A stretch of DNA of 21,761 bases from an uncultured Candidatus Altimarinota bacterium (lineage in GTDB: Bacteria > Patescibacteriota > Gracilibacteria > CAIRYL01). Below, piece after piece: positions 1 through 7,690 of the stretch. Where the stretch lies: contig CAMZKZ010000026.1 of the NCBI GenBank assembly GCA_947311645.1, positions 1 through 21,761 of the forward strand. Direction: 5' to 3'. The notes under the pieces are model-generated. The model had not been told where the DNA came from. It was given only the letters and a program-made list of their open reading frames with translations, and searched no databases. The stretch's first letter is position 1; the number at the start of each line of letters is the position of its first letter. The translations under genes were made by a program, and so were the position numbers.

Positions 1-2
1 AT

Positions 3-1331
3 ATAAATATAGATATAGAAAAATCTGTAGAGTTTATGAAGAAGAAACTTAGCAAGTTACCTTCCAAAAAAAGAGAAGCAATTTATAATTTACAGAATAC
101 TGCAGGATTGTATAACGAAGAAATTGCTAAAACATTAGAATTTACAACAATAATTCAAAATAAAGATGGTACGATAAAACAAAACAAACTTGATGAATTT
201 GGAGAAATTTTTCAGCGTGCTTTAGATATGAAGAGCATCGACAAGAAAATTGGAAAAGGAACCTTAACAATATTTTTTCAGAAAGACTATAATAAAGTAT
301 TTCTTTCTAATAAACAAAAAATGAAAGAGAAAAAAGAAAAAGAGCTAGCAGAAGCCTTAAATAAAATAACTCTCTCAAAACTTGTATCTATAGATCCGTG
401 GAAAATTGAAAAACTTGCACAACACAAAGGAAATAAAGCAAAAGAATTAAAGACTTTCATTGCAAAAGAGTTGAAAATTTCTATTCCAGATAATATTTCA
501 GACAAACAATTCGCAACATATATTCAAAAAAAAGTCCTCAATATGAAACTTGAACAGTATGGATATATTGGAGATATAACACTCAATAAACTCTATAAAA
601 AAAATATTAATACTTCGCTTGAAGGAAATGAAGAGAAAGAGAAGGAAAGACAACAGATTATCAATAATTTGAAGAAATTTGATAAACAAGGATACGAGAA
701 ATATAAAAAACATATGTCGTATACTGCACGAACCCCAAAAGCAGAAGAAACAAAATACCTTAATGATACATTTAAAAACAAAAAGTCTTTTAAGAAGCTA
801 ATACAAAACTTAAAGAATACGAATAAGAAAGGGCTATTGTTAGATTACAATACAAAAAATTTATATATTGTAAGTGTTTCAAATGGAAAAGTACTGTATG
901 AAAAAGCATATAAAACAGCAATTGGTGCAAATGGACACAGGACTCCAAAAGGATTTTTTTCTATGAATAACAAAACACTAAGAATAGGAAAGCTTGGAAG
1001 CGTGCTTTCCAATGAAGATAGAATGAGTCCAGCGCAATATAATAAAAAATTTGCAAAAGAAATTGCACAAGGAAAAAGAAAAAAAAGATTCAAAAGAAAA
1101 TATTCTTCGCATGCAAAAGTACCATCTGTTCTAACTGGAAGAGTAACTGTTTCAACATTATTTTACCCAATAAAGGGAGGAGTTGGAGTGCATGCAACCA
1201 ACAGAGAACAAAGCATTACCGTAAAAGGAGAAAATGCCAGCCATGGATGCATTCGAATGACTCATGCAGATGTAGTAGATCTCTATTACGAAAATAATAG
1301 AGAAAAATATAACGCTATTGCAATACTCTAA
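3..1331 (+). CDS. L,D-transpeptidase (YkuD domain), 5' end cut by the window
   Basis: The C-terminal 150 residues or so form a YkuD L,D-transpeptidase domain, which makes 3-3 peptidoglycan cross-links or attaches proteins outside the membrane. Counting from the ATG at 36, H386 lies in GVHATN and the catalytic motif S402-H-G-C405-I-R-M is complete. The region before it is Lys-rich and helical, with a stretch near residues 180-190 (YGYIGDITLNKLY) like a peptidoglycan-binding repeat. The frame is open to base 3 with no stop, and the ATG at 36 has no ribosome binding site, so the gene probably starts outside the window and the signal peptide or membrane anchor is missing from view. The next gene follows after 73 nt on the same strand. 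The domain call is sure; the exact substrate is not. Confidence 0.88.
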   Translation: MNIDIEKSVEFMKKKLSKLPSKKREAIYNLQNTAGLYNEEIAKTLEFTTIIQNKDGTIKQNKLDEFGEIFQRALDMKSIDKKIGKGTLTIFFQKDYNKVFLSNKQKMKEKKEKELAEALNKITLSKLVSIDPWKIEKLAQHKGNKAKELKTFIAKELKISIPDNISDKQFATYIQKKVLNMKLEQYGYIGDITLNKLYKKNINTSLEGNEEKEKERQQIINNLKKFDKQGYEKYKKHMSYTARTPKAEETKYLNDTFKNKKSFKKLIQNLKNTNKKGLLLDYNTKNLYIVSVSNGKVLYEKAYKTAIGANGHRTPKGFFSMNNKTLRIGKLGSVLSNEDRMSPAQYNKKFAKEIAQGKRKKRFKRKYSSHAKVPSVLTGRVTVSTLFYPIKGGVGVHATNREQSITVKGENASHGCIRMTHADVVDLYYENNREKYNAIAIL

Positions 1332-1404
1332 ATTATATAAAAAATATATAGATTTTACGCTCTAAAAAATAATATACTAGAAATATAATACTTTTTATAT
1401 TTTC

Positions 1405-2517
1405 ATGAATTATATTGGATCAAAACATTCTTTACTTACTTTTTTACATGAAAATATTGAAAAAGTTACACTCTGCAATTCTACACAACAAAAACCAACA
1501 TTTATTGATGGATTTGCAGGAACTGGTGCAGTGGGACTTTCCTTTCAAAAAGAAAACTATTCCATTGTTGCAAATGATATTCAATATTACAGTTTTGTTG
1601 TAAATTCTGGAAAACTCTTTTCACTCACACAAGAAAAGAAAAAAAAACTTACAAAAATTATACAGAATTTACAAAATATTACTCCTCCAGAAAATACAGA
1701 AACTGAAAAATTATCAGAATTCTTTGTGTACAACAATTACTGTCCAACAGGATCAAAAGAAAAAAAGAGAATGTATTTTACCGATGAAAATGGGAAAAAA
1801 TGCGATGCTATCCGAATTGAATTAAATACTTTATTAGCATTACAACACATCACACAATCTGAATTTTACTATTTATTATGGTGTTTACTCGAAGCAATAG
1901 ATAAAGTTGCAAATACCGCTTCTGTGTATGGTGCATATTTAAAAAAATTTAAAAAATCTGCACTCAAACCACTCTCTCTTGTATTACTTGAAACAGAAAA
2001 TAGTAAAGATAAAGACAATAAAAATATTTCTAGTACTGTATACAATACGAGTATTGAAAAATTACTGGCAGATCCAAAGTTTACACTTCCTACAAAAAAT
2101 AATATTTTATACCTCGACCCTCCATACAATCAAAGACAATACGCCCCAAACTATCATGTTCTCGAAACTATCGCAAAATATGATAACCCTGAAGTAAAAG
2201 GAAAAACAGGACTCAGAAATTATACGGAACAAAAATCAGAATTTTGTTCAAAAAGAACAGTGCATACTGCTCTTAAAACAATTATAGAACATACAAAAAA
2301 GCATCAAAAACAAAACAATATTTCCTATATTTTTCTTTCGTATAACAACGAAGGACTCATGTCTCCAGAATCAATCCAAGAAATTTTTGAAGAATTTGGT
2401 ACATACTCTGTTGCAACCAAAGAATACGGAAGATTTAAAGCCGATAAAACAGAAAATAGAAACCATACCGCAAGTTCTGTTATAGAATATTTACACTGTC
2501 TTATTCTCAATAAATAA
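1405..2517 (+). CDS. D12-class adenine-specific DNA methyltransferase
   Basis: Transfers methyl from SAM to N6 of adenine in DNA. The protein opens with MNYIGSK, typical of the D12 (Dam-like alpha) class. SAM-binding motif I is D35-G-F-A-G-T-G41, and the catalytic motif is D238-P-P-Y241, followed by NQRQYAPNYH. At 370 residues it is longer than Dam, resembling the COG3392 group. No restriction endonuclease lies next to it on either side, so here it looks like an orphan methylase; the partner could lie beyond the left edge. Its last 27 nt overlap the end of the convergent tilS gene. No clear Shine-Dalgarno precedes the ATG; TATAAT at 1384-1389 is a possible -10 box without a good -35. The recognition sequence cannot be read from the protein. 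Confidence 0.88.
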   Translation: MNYIGSKHSLLTFLHENIEKVTLCNSTQQKPTFIDGFAGTGAVGLSFQKENYSIVANDIQYYSFVVNSGKLFSLTQEKKKKLTKIIQNLQNITPPENTETEKLSEFFVYNNYCPTGSKEKKRMYFTDENGKKCDAIRIELNTLLALQHITQSEFYYLLWCLLEAIDKVANTASVYGAYLKKFKKSALKPLSLVLLETENSKDKDNKNISSTVYNTSIEKLLADPKFTLPTKNNILYLDPPYNQRQYAPNYHVLETIAKYDNPEVKGKTGLRNYTEQKSEFCSKRTVHTALKTIIEHTKKHQKQNNISYIFLSYNNEGLMSPESIQEIFEEFGTYSVATKEYGRFKADKTENRNHTASSVIEYLHCLILNK

Positions 2518-3447
2518 TATTCCTTTTCGTACCGTAAATACTTGATATTTTGTTTCAAGCTTTTTTCCAGAAATATTATCTCTTGCATGTTTTTTTACAA
2601 AAGCAAGAAACTCAAGAAAAAATATGCGAGAAAATGCTTTTTTTATTAAAATTTTTCGTATAATTTCTGCCTGAACCTCTGTCATTACATTTAAAAATTT
2701 CCCAATTTCAAAACTCTTTTGTTGAAGACTCGCATTCGTAATACCGTGTGTTTCTAAAAAAATATGAGCATGCTGTTCTACTTCATTTTCCAATTGTTTA
2801 AACTGTGAAGCCTGTACCCATAAATGATGCTGTATATTTGGAAAACGCGTTTCCAATAACGGAAAAACTTCATTTCGTATAAAATTTCGTGTGAATACAG
2901 ACTCAGTATTTGAATTATCGACACAATATTTAATATTATTTTTATCTAAAAAATCTAAAATTTTAGATTTAAATAAATGCAAAAGTGGACGAAATATATT
3001 TCTTTGTGTATCGTATTCTGTAATTCCAGATATACTTTTAATACCTCCACTTCTAAAAAATTGTAATAAAACAGTTTCTGCAACATCATTTTTATGATGC
3101 CCAGTTACAATTACAGATTCAGTATTCTTCGCATATTTTTGTCGTATATTTTCTAAAAATTCATACCGTGCGTGTCGTGCTTTTTCTTCAGATTTTTTTG
3201 GATTTTCCCAATGCCCTATTTCACATAGAATGTTTCGTGTTGTTGCATATTTTTTTACAAACTCTTCATCTCTATTATTTGCACCATCTCTCACTTCCAT
3301 ATGATGATTAAAATGTGCACAAATAATATTACTATACCCATGCTGTAATAGCTGTTCTGCTAAAAAAACAGAATCTGGACCACCAGAAAAAGCGACAACT
3401 ATTGTGTCGCTTTTTTTATATTTTTCTAAAAATTTTTCAGAAATCAT
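2491..3447 (-). CDS. tilS: tRNA(Ile)-lysidine synthase TilS
   Basis: Uses ATP and lysine to convert C34 of tRNA-Ile(CAU) into lysidine so that it reads AUA, an essential step in most bacteria and relevant in this AT-rich genome. The PP-loop motif S21-G-G-P-D-S26 sits at the N-terminus and is followed by the family pattern HFNHHMR-like (AHFNHHMEVRDGANNRDEEF) and GHHKNDVAETVLLQFFRSGG, which bind ATP and tRNA. At 318 residues it is shorter than the E. coli enzyme (about 430), like the compact TilS forms that lack most of the C-terminal domain. It lies downstream of a small membrane protein gene with a 15-nt gap and probably shares its transcript. The 3' end overlaps the convergent methyltransferase gene. 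Confidence 0.92.
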   Translation of the reverse strand: MISEKFLEKYKKSDTIVVAFSGGPDSVFLAEQLLQHGYSNIICAHFNHHMEVRDGANNRDEEFVKKYATTRNILCEIGHWENPKKSEEKARHARYEFLENIRQKYAKNTESVIVTGHHKNDVAETVLLQFFRSGGIKSISGITEYDTQRNIFRPLLHLFKSKILDFLDKNNIKYCVDNSNTESVFTRNFIRNEVFPLLETRFPNIQHHLWVQASQFKQLENEVEQHAHIFLETHGITNASLQQKSFEIGKFLNVMTEVQAEIIRKILIKKAFSRIFFLEFLAFVKKHARDNISGKKLETKYQVFTVRKGILFIENKTV

Positions 3448-3462
3448 AGAACAAAAAATTTA

Positions 3463-3894
3463 TTATGATTTTAAATCATTCCCTTCTCCTACTAATTTTG
3501 TAAGAATTGTATCTATAAAAAGCCCTACAACTCCCGAGAATACTATCATAAATCCAAATGCCATTAGTTGTTCCGACCATACCCCATCAATAAATAAATC
3601 TAATGCCGAAGGAAGAGCTACAAATATTCCCATTGCAAACCCTCGCAATACATATGGTAAGCGAAATCCAAATAATGGATGCACTGTCATATACCCTGCA
3701 AGTCCAACCACAAAACCAAGTAAAGCCTTTTGTGCAACCATTCCCCACATCATAAAATTTGAAAACGACCACTCTGTTAGTGCCTGCAATTCAGGTCGTA
3801 ACCCAGTATGTTGCGTAAATCCATAAAAAGATAATAGCCCTAAAAGTGCTCCCAATACCATTCCTCCACATAATCTCATTGCTGTTTTATTCAT
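3463..3894 (-). CDS. small four-helix membrane protein, unknown function
   Basis: I do not recognise a family. The 143-residue product has four hydrophobic segments at about residues 8-26, 50-72, 82-101 and 108-128, separated by short loops, with a charged C-terminus (VGEGNDLKS). It is Gly- and Met-rich within the helices and has no extracytoplasmic domain, so it is a small integral membrane protein. It lies between metK (50 nt upstream) and tilS (15 nt downstream) on the same strand, so the three may be cotranscribed. Neither neighbour suggests a membrane partner. The start is the only plausible ATG before the first helix. Confidence 0.75.
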   Translation of the reverse strand: MNKTAMRLCGGMVLGALLGLLSFYGFTQHTGLRPELQALTEWSFSNFMMWGMVAQKALLGFVVGLAGYMTVHPLFGFRLPYVLRGFAMGIFVALPSALDLFIDGVWSEQLMAFGFMIVFSGVVGLFIDTILTKLVGEGNDLKS

Positions 3895-3944
3895 AAAATA
3901 ATTGTAAAATTTAAAAAAATATATATTTATTGCTCATTTTTATA

Positions 3945-5093
3945 CTACAGAAATTTTTGTAAACTTTCCAGCTTATCTAATTTTTCCCATGGAAAATCAC
4001 TTCTTCCAAAATGCCCATAACTTGCAGTTTCTTGATATATGGGTTGTTTAAGATTTAAATGTTCAATGATTTCCTTTGGTTTTAATCCAAAAATTATAGG
4101 AATAATGTCTGCAATTTTTTCATCAGAAATTTTTCCTGTACCAAAAGTTTCTACAAATACAGAAATAGGTTCTGCCATACCAATCGCATATGAAATTTGC
4201 ACTTCACATTTTTCTGCGAGCCCAGATGCAACAATATTTTTTGCAATATATCTTCCCATATATGCCCCACTTCTATCAACTTTCGATGGGTCTTTTCCAG
4301 AAAATGCTCCTCCTCCGTGCCGTGCATATCCACCATAGGTATCAACAATAATTTTTCGTCCTGTTAGCCCTGCATCTCCTTGTGGTCCACCAATGGTAAA
4401 ACTTCCAGTTGGATTCAAATGATAGACTGTATTTTCATCTATCCAGTCTTTTGCAATAACATCTATAACTTTTTCTTTTAATATTTTTTGTAATTCAGCT
4501 TGTGTTATATGTTCAGAATGCTGAGATGAAATTACAATAGTATGAGCACGCACAGGTTTTCCATCTTTATATTCAATAGTGACTTGCGTTTTTCCATCTG
4601 GACGCAAGCCTAAATGCTCATCTTCTTTTCGAATTTTTGCAAGCTGAAATGCTAATTTATGTGATAAAATACTTGCCAACGGCATAAGTTCTGGTGTTTC
4701 ATTACACGCAAATCCAAACATCATTCCTTGGTCTCCTGCTCCAGTATCTTCTTTTTCTACCGTTGCTGCTGCAATTTCTGGACTTTGCTCCTCTATTGCA
4801 GATTGCACACTACATGTTTTATAATCAAATCCAATATCAGAACTTGTATACCCTATCTTTTGTATAACTCCTCTAATTACCGATTGAAAATCAACATGTG
4901 CTGTTGTGGTTAATTCTCCAAACACTAAAACCATTCCTGTTTTTGTAGCGGTTTCCACTGCAACACTTCCATTTGGATCTTGGGATAAAACAGCATCTAA
5001 AATGCTATCTGAAATTTGGTCACACATTTTATCTGGGTGCCCTTCGGTTACTGATTCCGATGTAAATAAATAATTTCTTGAAGATGAAGACAT
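3945..5093 (-). CDS. metK: S-adenosylmethionine synthase
   Basis: Makes SAM from methionine and ATP; SAM feeds methyltransferases such as the D12 enzyme in this window. All signature motifs are present: G18-H-P-D-K22 in the N-terminal domain, GAGDQGMMFGF at 118-128, and the glycine-rich GGAFSGKDPSKVDRS at about 261-275. The 382-residue length matches the family. The start at 5093 has no Shine-Dalgarno; the region just upstream is the second arm of a 12-bp hairpin. A SAM-I riboswitch lies 77 nt further upstream on the same strand, so expression probably responds to its own product. The gene ends in TAG. Confidence 0.97.
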   Translation of the reverse strand: MSSSSRNYLFTSESVTEGHPDKMCDQISDSILDAVLSQDPNGSVAVETATKTGMVLVFGELTTTAHVDFQSVIRGVIQKIGYTSSDIGFDYKTCSVQSAIEEQSPEIAAATVEKEDTGAGDQGMMFGFACNETPELMPLASILSHKLAFQLAKIRKEDEHLGLRPDGKTQVTIEYKDGKPVRAHTIVISSQHSEHITQAELQKILKEKVIDVIAKDWIDENTVYHLNPTGSFTIGGPQGDAGLTGRKIIVDTYGGYARHGGGAFSGKDPSKVDRSGAYMGRYIAKNIVASGLAEKCEVQISYAIGMAEPISVFVETFGTGKISDEKIADIIPIIFGLKPKEIIEHLNLKQPIYQETASYGHFGRSDFPWEKLDKLESLQKFL

Positions 5094-5099
5094 ATATGT

Positions 5100-5150
5100 T
5101 ATAATAAAAAGATATATAATTATAGAATTATCATTGAGCTTTTTATTATA
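5100..5150 (-). promoter_or_regulatory. probable metK riboswitch expression platform (12-bp hairpin)
   Basis: On the minus strand TATAATAAAAAG (5150-5139) and CTTTTTATTATA (5111-5100) form a perfect 12-bp stem whose 3' arm ends 6 nt before the metK ATG. The 27-nt loop starts with CTCAATGA (5138-5131), which is exactly complementary to TCATTGAG (5261-5254), the 5' strand of P1 plus the next bases. That pairing would compete with P1, so aptamer folding can influence this hairpin. No U-tract follows the stem, so control of ribosome access is more likely than termination. This is an inference from complementarity. Confidence 0.55.
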
Positions 5151-5169
5151 CCTATATTGTCGTAATAGA

Positions 5170-5264
5170 TATTCATTTCTTTTAGATGAAGCACCTTTAT
5201 TACAGATGTAATAGGTTGCTGGTAGGTCATAAAGCTAAATCTCTCGCTACGCTCTCAATGAATA
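5170..5264 (-). promoter_or_regulatory. SAM-I (S-box) riboswitch aptamer in the metK leader
   Basis: Read on the minus strand, the segment shows every element of the SAM-I fold. P1 is 8 bp, TATTCATT (5264-5257) with AATGAATA (5177-5170). It is followed by GAGAGCGTAGCGAGAG and AGCTTTATGACCTACC, which match the family's kink-turn and P2 region. Then comes the hallmark AGCAACC. P3 is TATTAC/GTAATA closed by a 4-nt loop. The conserved GGTGCTTCATC follows, and P4 is TTC/GAA. The placement directly upstream of metK is the classic context. The family and fold are established; the match was read by eye without a covariance model score. Confidence 0.9.
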
Positions 5265-5273
5265 ATTTACAAT

Positions 5274-5327
5274 AAGAGTATCCTATTGTGATACGAATTA
5301 CAATAATATTTACCACTTGATACTCTT
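5274..5327. repeat. nested inverted repeat between metK and pgeF
   Basis: AAGAGTATC (5274-5282) and GATACTCTT (5319-5327) form a perfect 9-bp inverted repeat. Inside it TATTGT (5284-5289) and ACAATA (5300-5305) form a second, 6-bp one. It lies between the riboswitch and the divergent pgeF gene, where both promoters should be. It could be an operator or a leader hairpin. I see no definite promoter hexamers around it. Confidence 0.45.
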
Positions 5328-5411
5328 CCCCCCTCTCTTTTATACTTTTCTCAAAGATATATATTTACATTTCTGTACTCTTCTTTATTCTATACACAAT
5401 CTAAACATAAT

Positions 5412-6086
5412 ATGAAAACTCATAATTTTTTTGGAAAACCACATAATTTTAATTATAAAAATATTGATTTTACACACAATTTTATTCGTGACAACTGTGA
5501 TATAAAAAATATTACGGTTATTCAACCCCTCCAAACACATTCAAATACCGTGATAGAAATTACACAAGAAAATAAAAATATCTATGAAACACACAATGAA
5601 AAATGTGCATGTGATGGAATATGGACCAGAGAAAAAAATATAGCACTTTCTATTAAAACCGCAGATTGTATGGCAATAATTTTTAAACATAAAACTGAAA
5701 ATATTATTGCGAATCTTCATGCAGGGTGGCGTGGAGTCGCAAATAAAATCGTGAGTACTTTCTTGCAAAATTTTTCCACAGAAATAAATAAAAATTTTGA
5801 AGTATATATCTCTCCAAGTCTTCTTTCTTGCTGTTGCGAATTCACAAATCCCTACAAAGAAACCCCTCCTTTCTTTCATGAATATGTGAGAAAAGAAACA
5901 CAAAATGAAGAAACACACTATTTTGTAAACCTACAAGAAATTATAAAAAAAGAGCTTATCGAACACTCGATAAGCCCAAAGAATATTTTTTTAACTGATA
6001 TATGCACAAAATGCACAGATAGCTTTTGGAGTCATAGATGCAATGAAACAGAGAGAAATATTTCCTATGTTATTCAAGATTTTTAA
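5412..6086 (+). CDS. pgeF: PgeF/YfiH family (peptidoglycan editing factor, purine nucleoside hydrolysing laccase-fold protein)
   Basis: Belongs to the Cu-oxidase_4 (YfiH) family. Members have been described as peptidoglycan editing factors that keep wrong amino acids out of the stem peptide, and as purine nucleoside phosphorylases. The conserved set is visible: THSN at 42-45, DGIWT at 68-72, KTADC at 82-86, LHAGWRG at 102-108, and a C-terminal D-I-C-T-K-C-T...F-W-S-H-R. The metal or active-site residues H43, C86, H103 and a Cys cluster at 140-142 are retained. The length of 224 is slightly short for the family. It is transcribed divergently from metK and ends 15 nt from convergent gltX. No Shine-Dalgarno is visible. 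Confidence 0.88.
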   Translation: MKTHNFFGKPHNFNYKNIDFTHNFIRDNCDIKNITVIQPLQTHSNTVIEITQENKNIYETHNEKCACDGIWTREKNIALSIKTADCMAIIFKHKTENIIANLHAGWRGVANKIVSTFLQNFSTEINKNFEVYISPSLLSCCCEFTNPYKETPPFFHEYVRKETQNEETHYFVNLQEIIKKELIEHSISPKNIFLTDICTKCTDSFWSHRCNETERNISYVIQDF

Positions 6087-6101
6087 CTCTTCTCTCGCTT
6101 T

Positions 6102-7622
6102 TTATTGGCACAACTCTATTCCTCTATTAATTCGTACAAGACTTCGTTCTTTTCCAAAAATCTCTAGTAATTCCAATGTTCCTGGCGAAAATTCTGCCCC
6201 AGAAAGAGCAACACGCAACGGATACAAAATATATCCATTTTTAAATCCAGCTGCTTTTATTTTTTCAACAAATACAGTTTTTAGAGAATCTGCTGTAAAT
6301 TCAAAACTCTCATCTAAATGCTCTATTACATTTTTTGCAAATTCCAATGATTCTACTGCAGTTTCAGCACTTGTTTTCATTTTTTTATGAAAATAAATAT
6401 CTGTTGAATACGCAAGCCTTGCATCATCAGTATAAAATAATTCCAGATTGTCAAATACTTCCGAAAGCTGTTTTGTTCTATCTTTTACCAAAGCAAGTGC
6501 TTCTTTTAAAAATAGAGCATTTTTTTCAGAATTCAAATCTCCAAATGTTGTAAGAGGAAAATTATATTTTTCAGAATTTTTCACATCTTCACTCTGCCAA
6601 TATTCCAATATTCTTGTATAAAATTCTGAAATATCCATCTTTTTTATCCATTCTTGATTTATCCATTTTAATTTTTCAATATCAAAAATTGCACCTCCTT
6701 TATGCACTCGGTCTACGCTAAATTTTTCTACCAGTTCTTCCATTGTAAAAATTTCTTGCTCATCACTTGTATTCCATCCTAAAAGTGCAAGAAAATTTAC
6801 AAGCGCTTCTGGTAAAAACCCATCTGCTAAATAATCATCTACCGAAACTTTATTTTTTCGTTTTGAAAGTTTTGATTTATCCGCATTTAAAATAAGCGGT
6901 AAATGTGCAAATGTTGGAATATCAAATCCAAATTCTTTAAATAATAAAATTTGCTTTGGAGTATTTGAAATATGATCTTCTCCACGAATTACATGAGAAA
7001 TTTTCATGTCGTTATCATCTATAACAACACAAAAATTATATAATGCTGTATCTAAATTTTTTGCAATTACAAAATCATCAAGTTCTGTAAGTTTAATAGT
7101 AACTTCACCTCGTACTGCATCTGTAAAGGTGATTTCAGTAATATCTTTTGGAAGTTTGTATCGAATAACCGATTTTTCTCCTGCATTCAACTTTTCTTGT
7201 ACCAATTTTTTATCCGCATTTCTCCATGTTTCAGGGTATCGAAATGCTTTTTTTTCTTTTTGTGCTTTTTCTCGTAATTCATTTAATTCTTCTGGAGTAG
7301 AAAAACAATAATATGCTTTATCTTCTGCCAAAAGCTGTTCTATGTATTTTTTATAGACTCCAGCTCTTTCACTTTGATACACAACATCAGTTCGAGAACT
7401 TTCCCAATTTTCCCCCCAAGCCATTCCAAGTTTTTGTATTCCAGACAAAATATTATCTTCGTATTGTTTTTCAGAACGGTTTTTGTCCGTATCTTCCATT
7501 CTCATTATTGCTTTTCCATTGTTACTTTTTGCAAAAAGAAAATTATATAAAACAGTTCGTGCTGTCCCAATATGAAAAAATCCTGTTGGAGATGGTGGAT
7601 ATCGTACAATTATTTCGCTCAT
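6102..7622 (-). CDS. gltX: glutamyl-tRNA synthetase
   Basis: Class I aminoacyl-tRNA synthetase that charges tRNA-Glu with glutamate. The opening VRYPPSPTGFFHIGTARTVL carries the HIGH signature (H17-I-G-T20), and the KMSKS loop is K251-L-S-K-R255. The 506-residue length and the C-terminal helical anticodon-binding region fit bacterial GltX. In bacteria without GlnRS this enzyme also makes Glu-tRNA-Gln for the amidotransferase GatCAB; a tRNA-Gln lies in this window, but neither glnS nor gat genes do, so its specificity is open. The gap of 68 nt to the upstream gene holds a CATGTATACATG palindrome and a TATGAT that might be a -10 box. No Shine-Dalgarno is seen. Confidence 0.96.
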   Translation of the reverse strand: MSEIIVRYPPSPTGFFHIGTARTVLYNFLFAKSNNGKAIMRMEDTDKNRSEKQYEDNILSGIQKLGMAWGENWESSRTDVVYQSERAGVYKKYIEQLLAEDKAYYCFSTPEELNELREKAQKEKKAFRYPETWRNADKKLVQEKLNAGEKSVIRYKLPKDITEITFTDAVRGEVTIKLTELDDFVIAKNLDTALYNFCVVIDDNDMKISHVIRGEDHISNTPKQILLFKEFGFDIPTFAHLPLILNADKSKLSKRKNKVSVDDYLADGFLPEALVNFLALLGWNTSDEQEIFTMEELVEKFSVDRVHKGGAIFDIEKLKWINQEWIKKMDISEFYTRILEYWQSEDVKNSEKYNFPLTTFGDLNSEKNALFLKEALALVKDRTKQLSEVFDNLELFYTDDARLAYSTDIYFHKKMKTSAETAVESLEFAKNVIEHLDESFEFTADSLKTVFVEKIKAAGFKNGYILYPLRVALSGAEFSPGTLELLEIFGKERSLVRINRGIELCQ

Positions 7623-7690
7623 GATAAAAAATATAAAAATATAAGCTTATCATATCATGTATACATGAGTAATTCTAACAAAATGAAATT

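Noticed and set aside
3404..3826. 140-codon plus-strand frame opposite tilS and the membrane protein
   Set aside because: It is the antisense shadow of two better genes, has a Pro/Asn/Thr-rich low-complexity product and matches no family.
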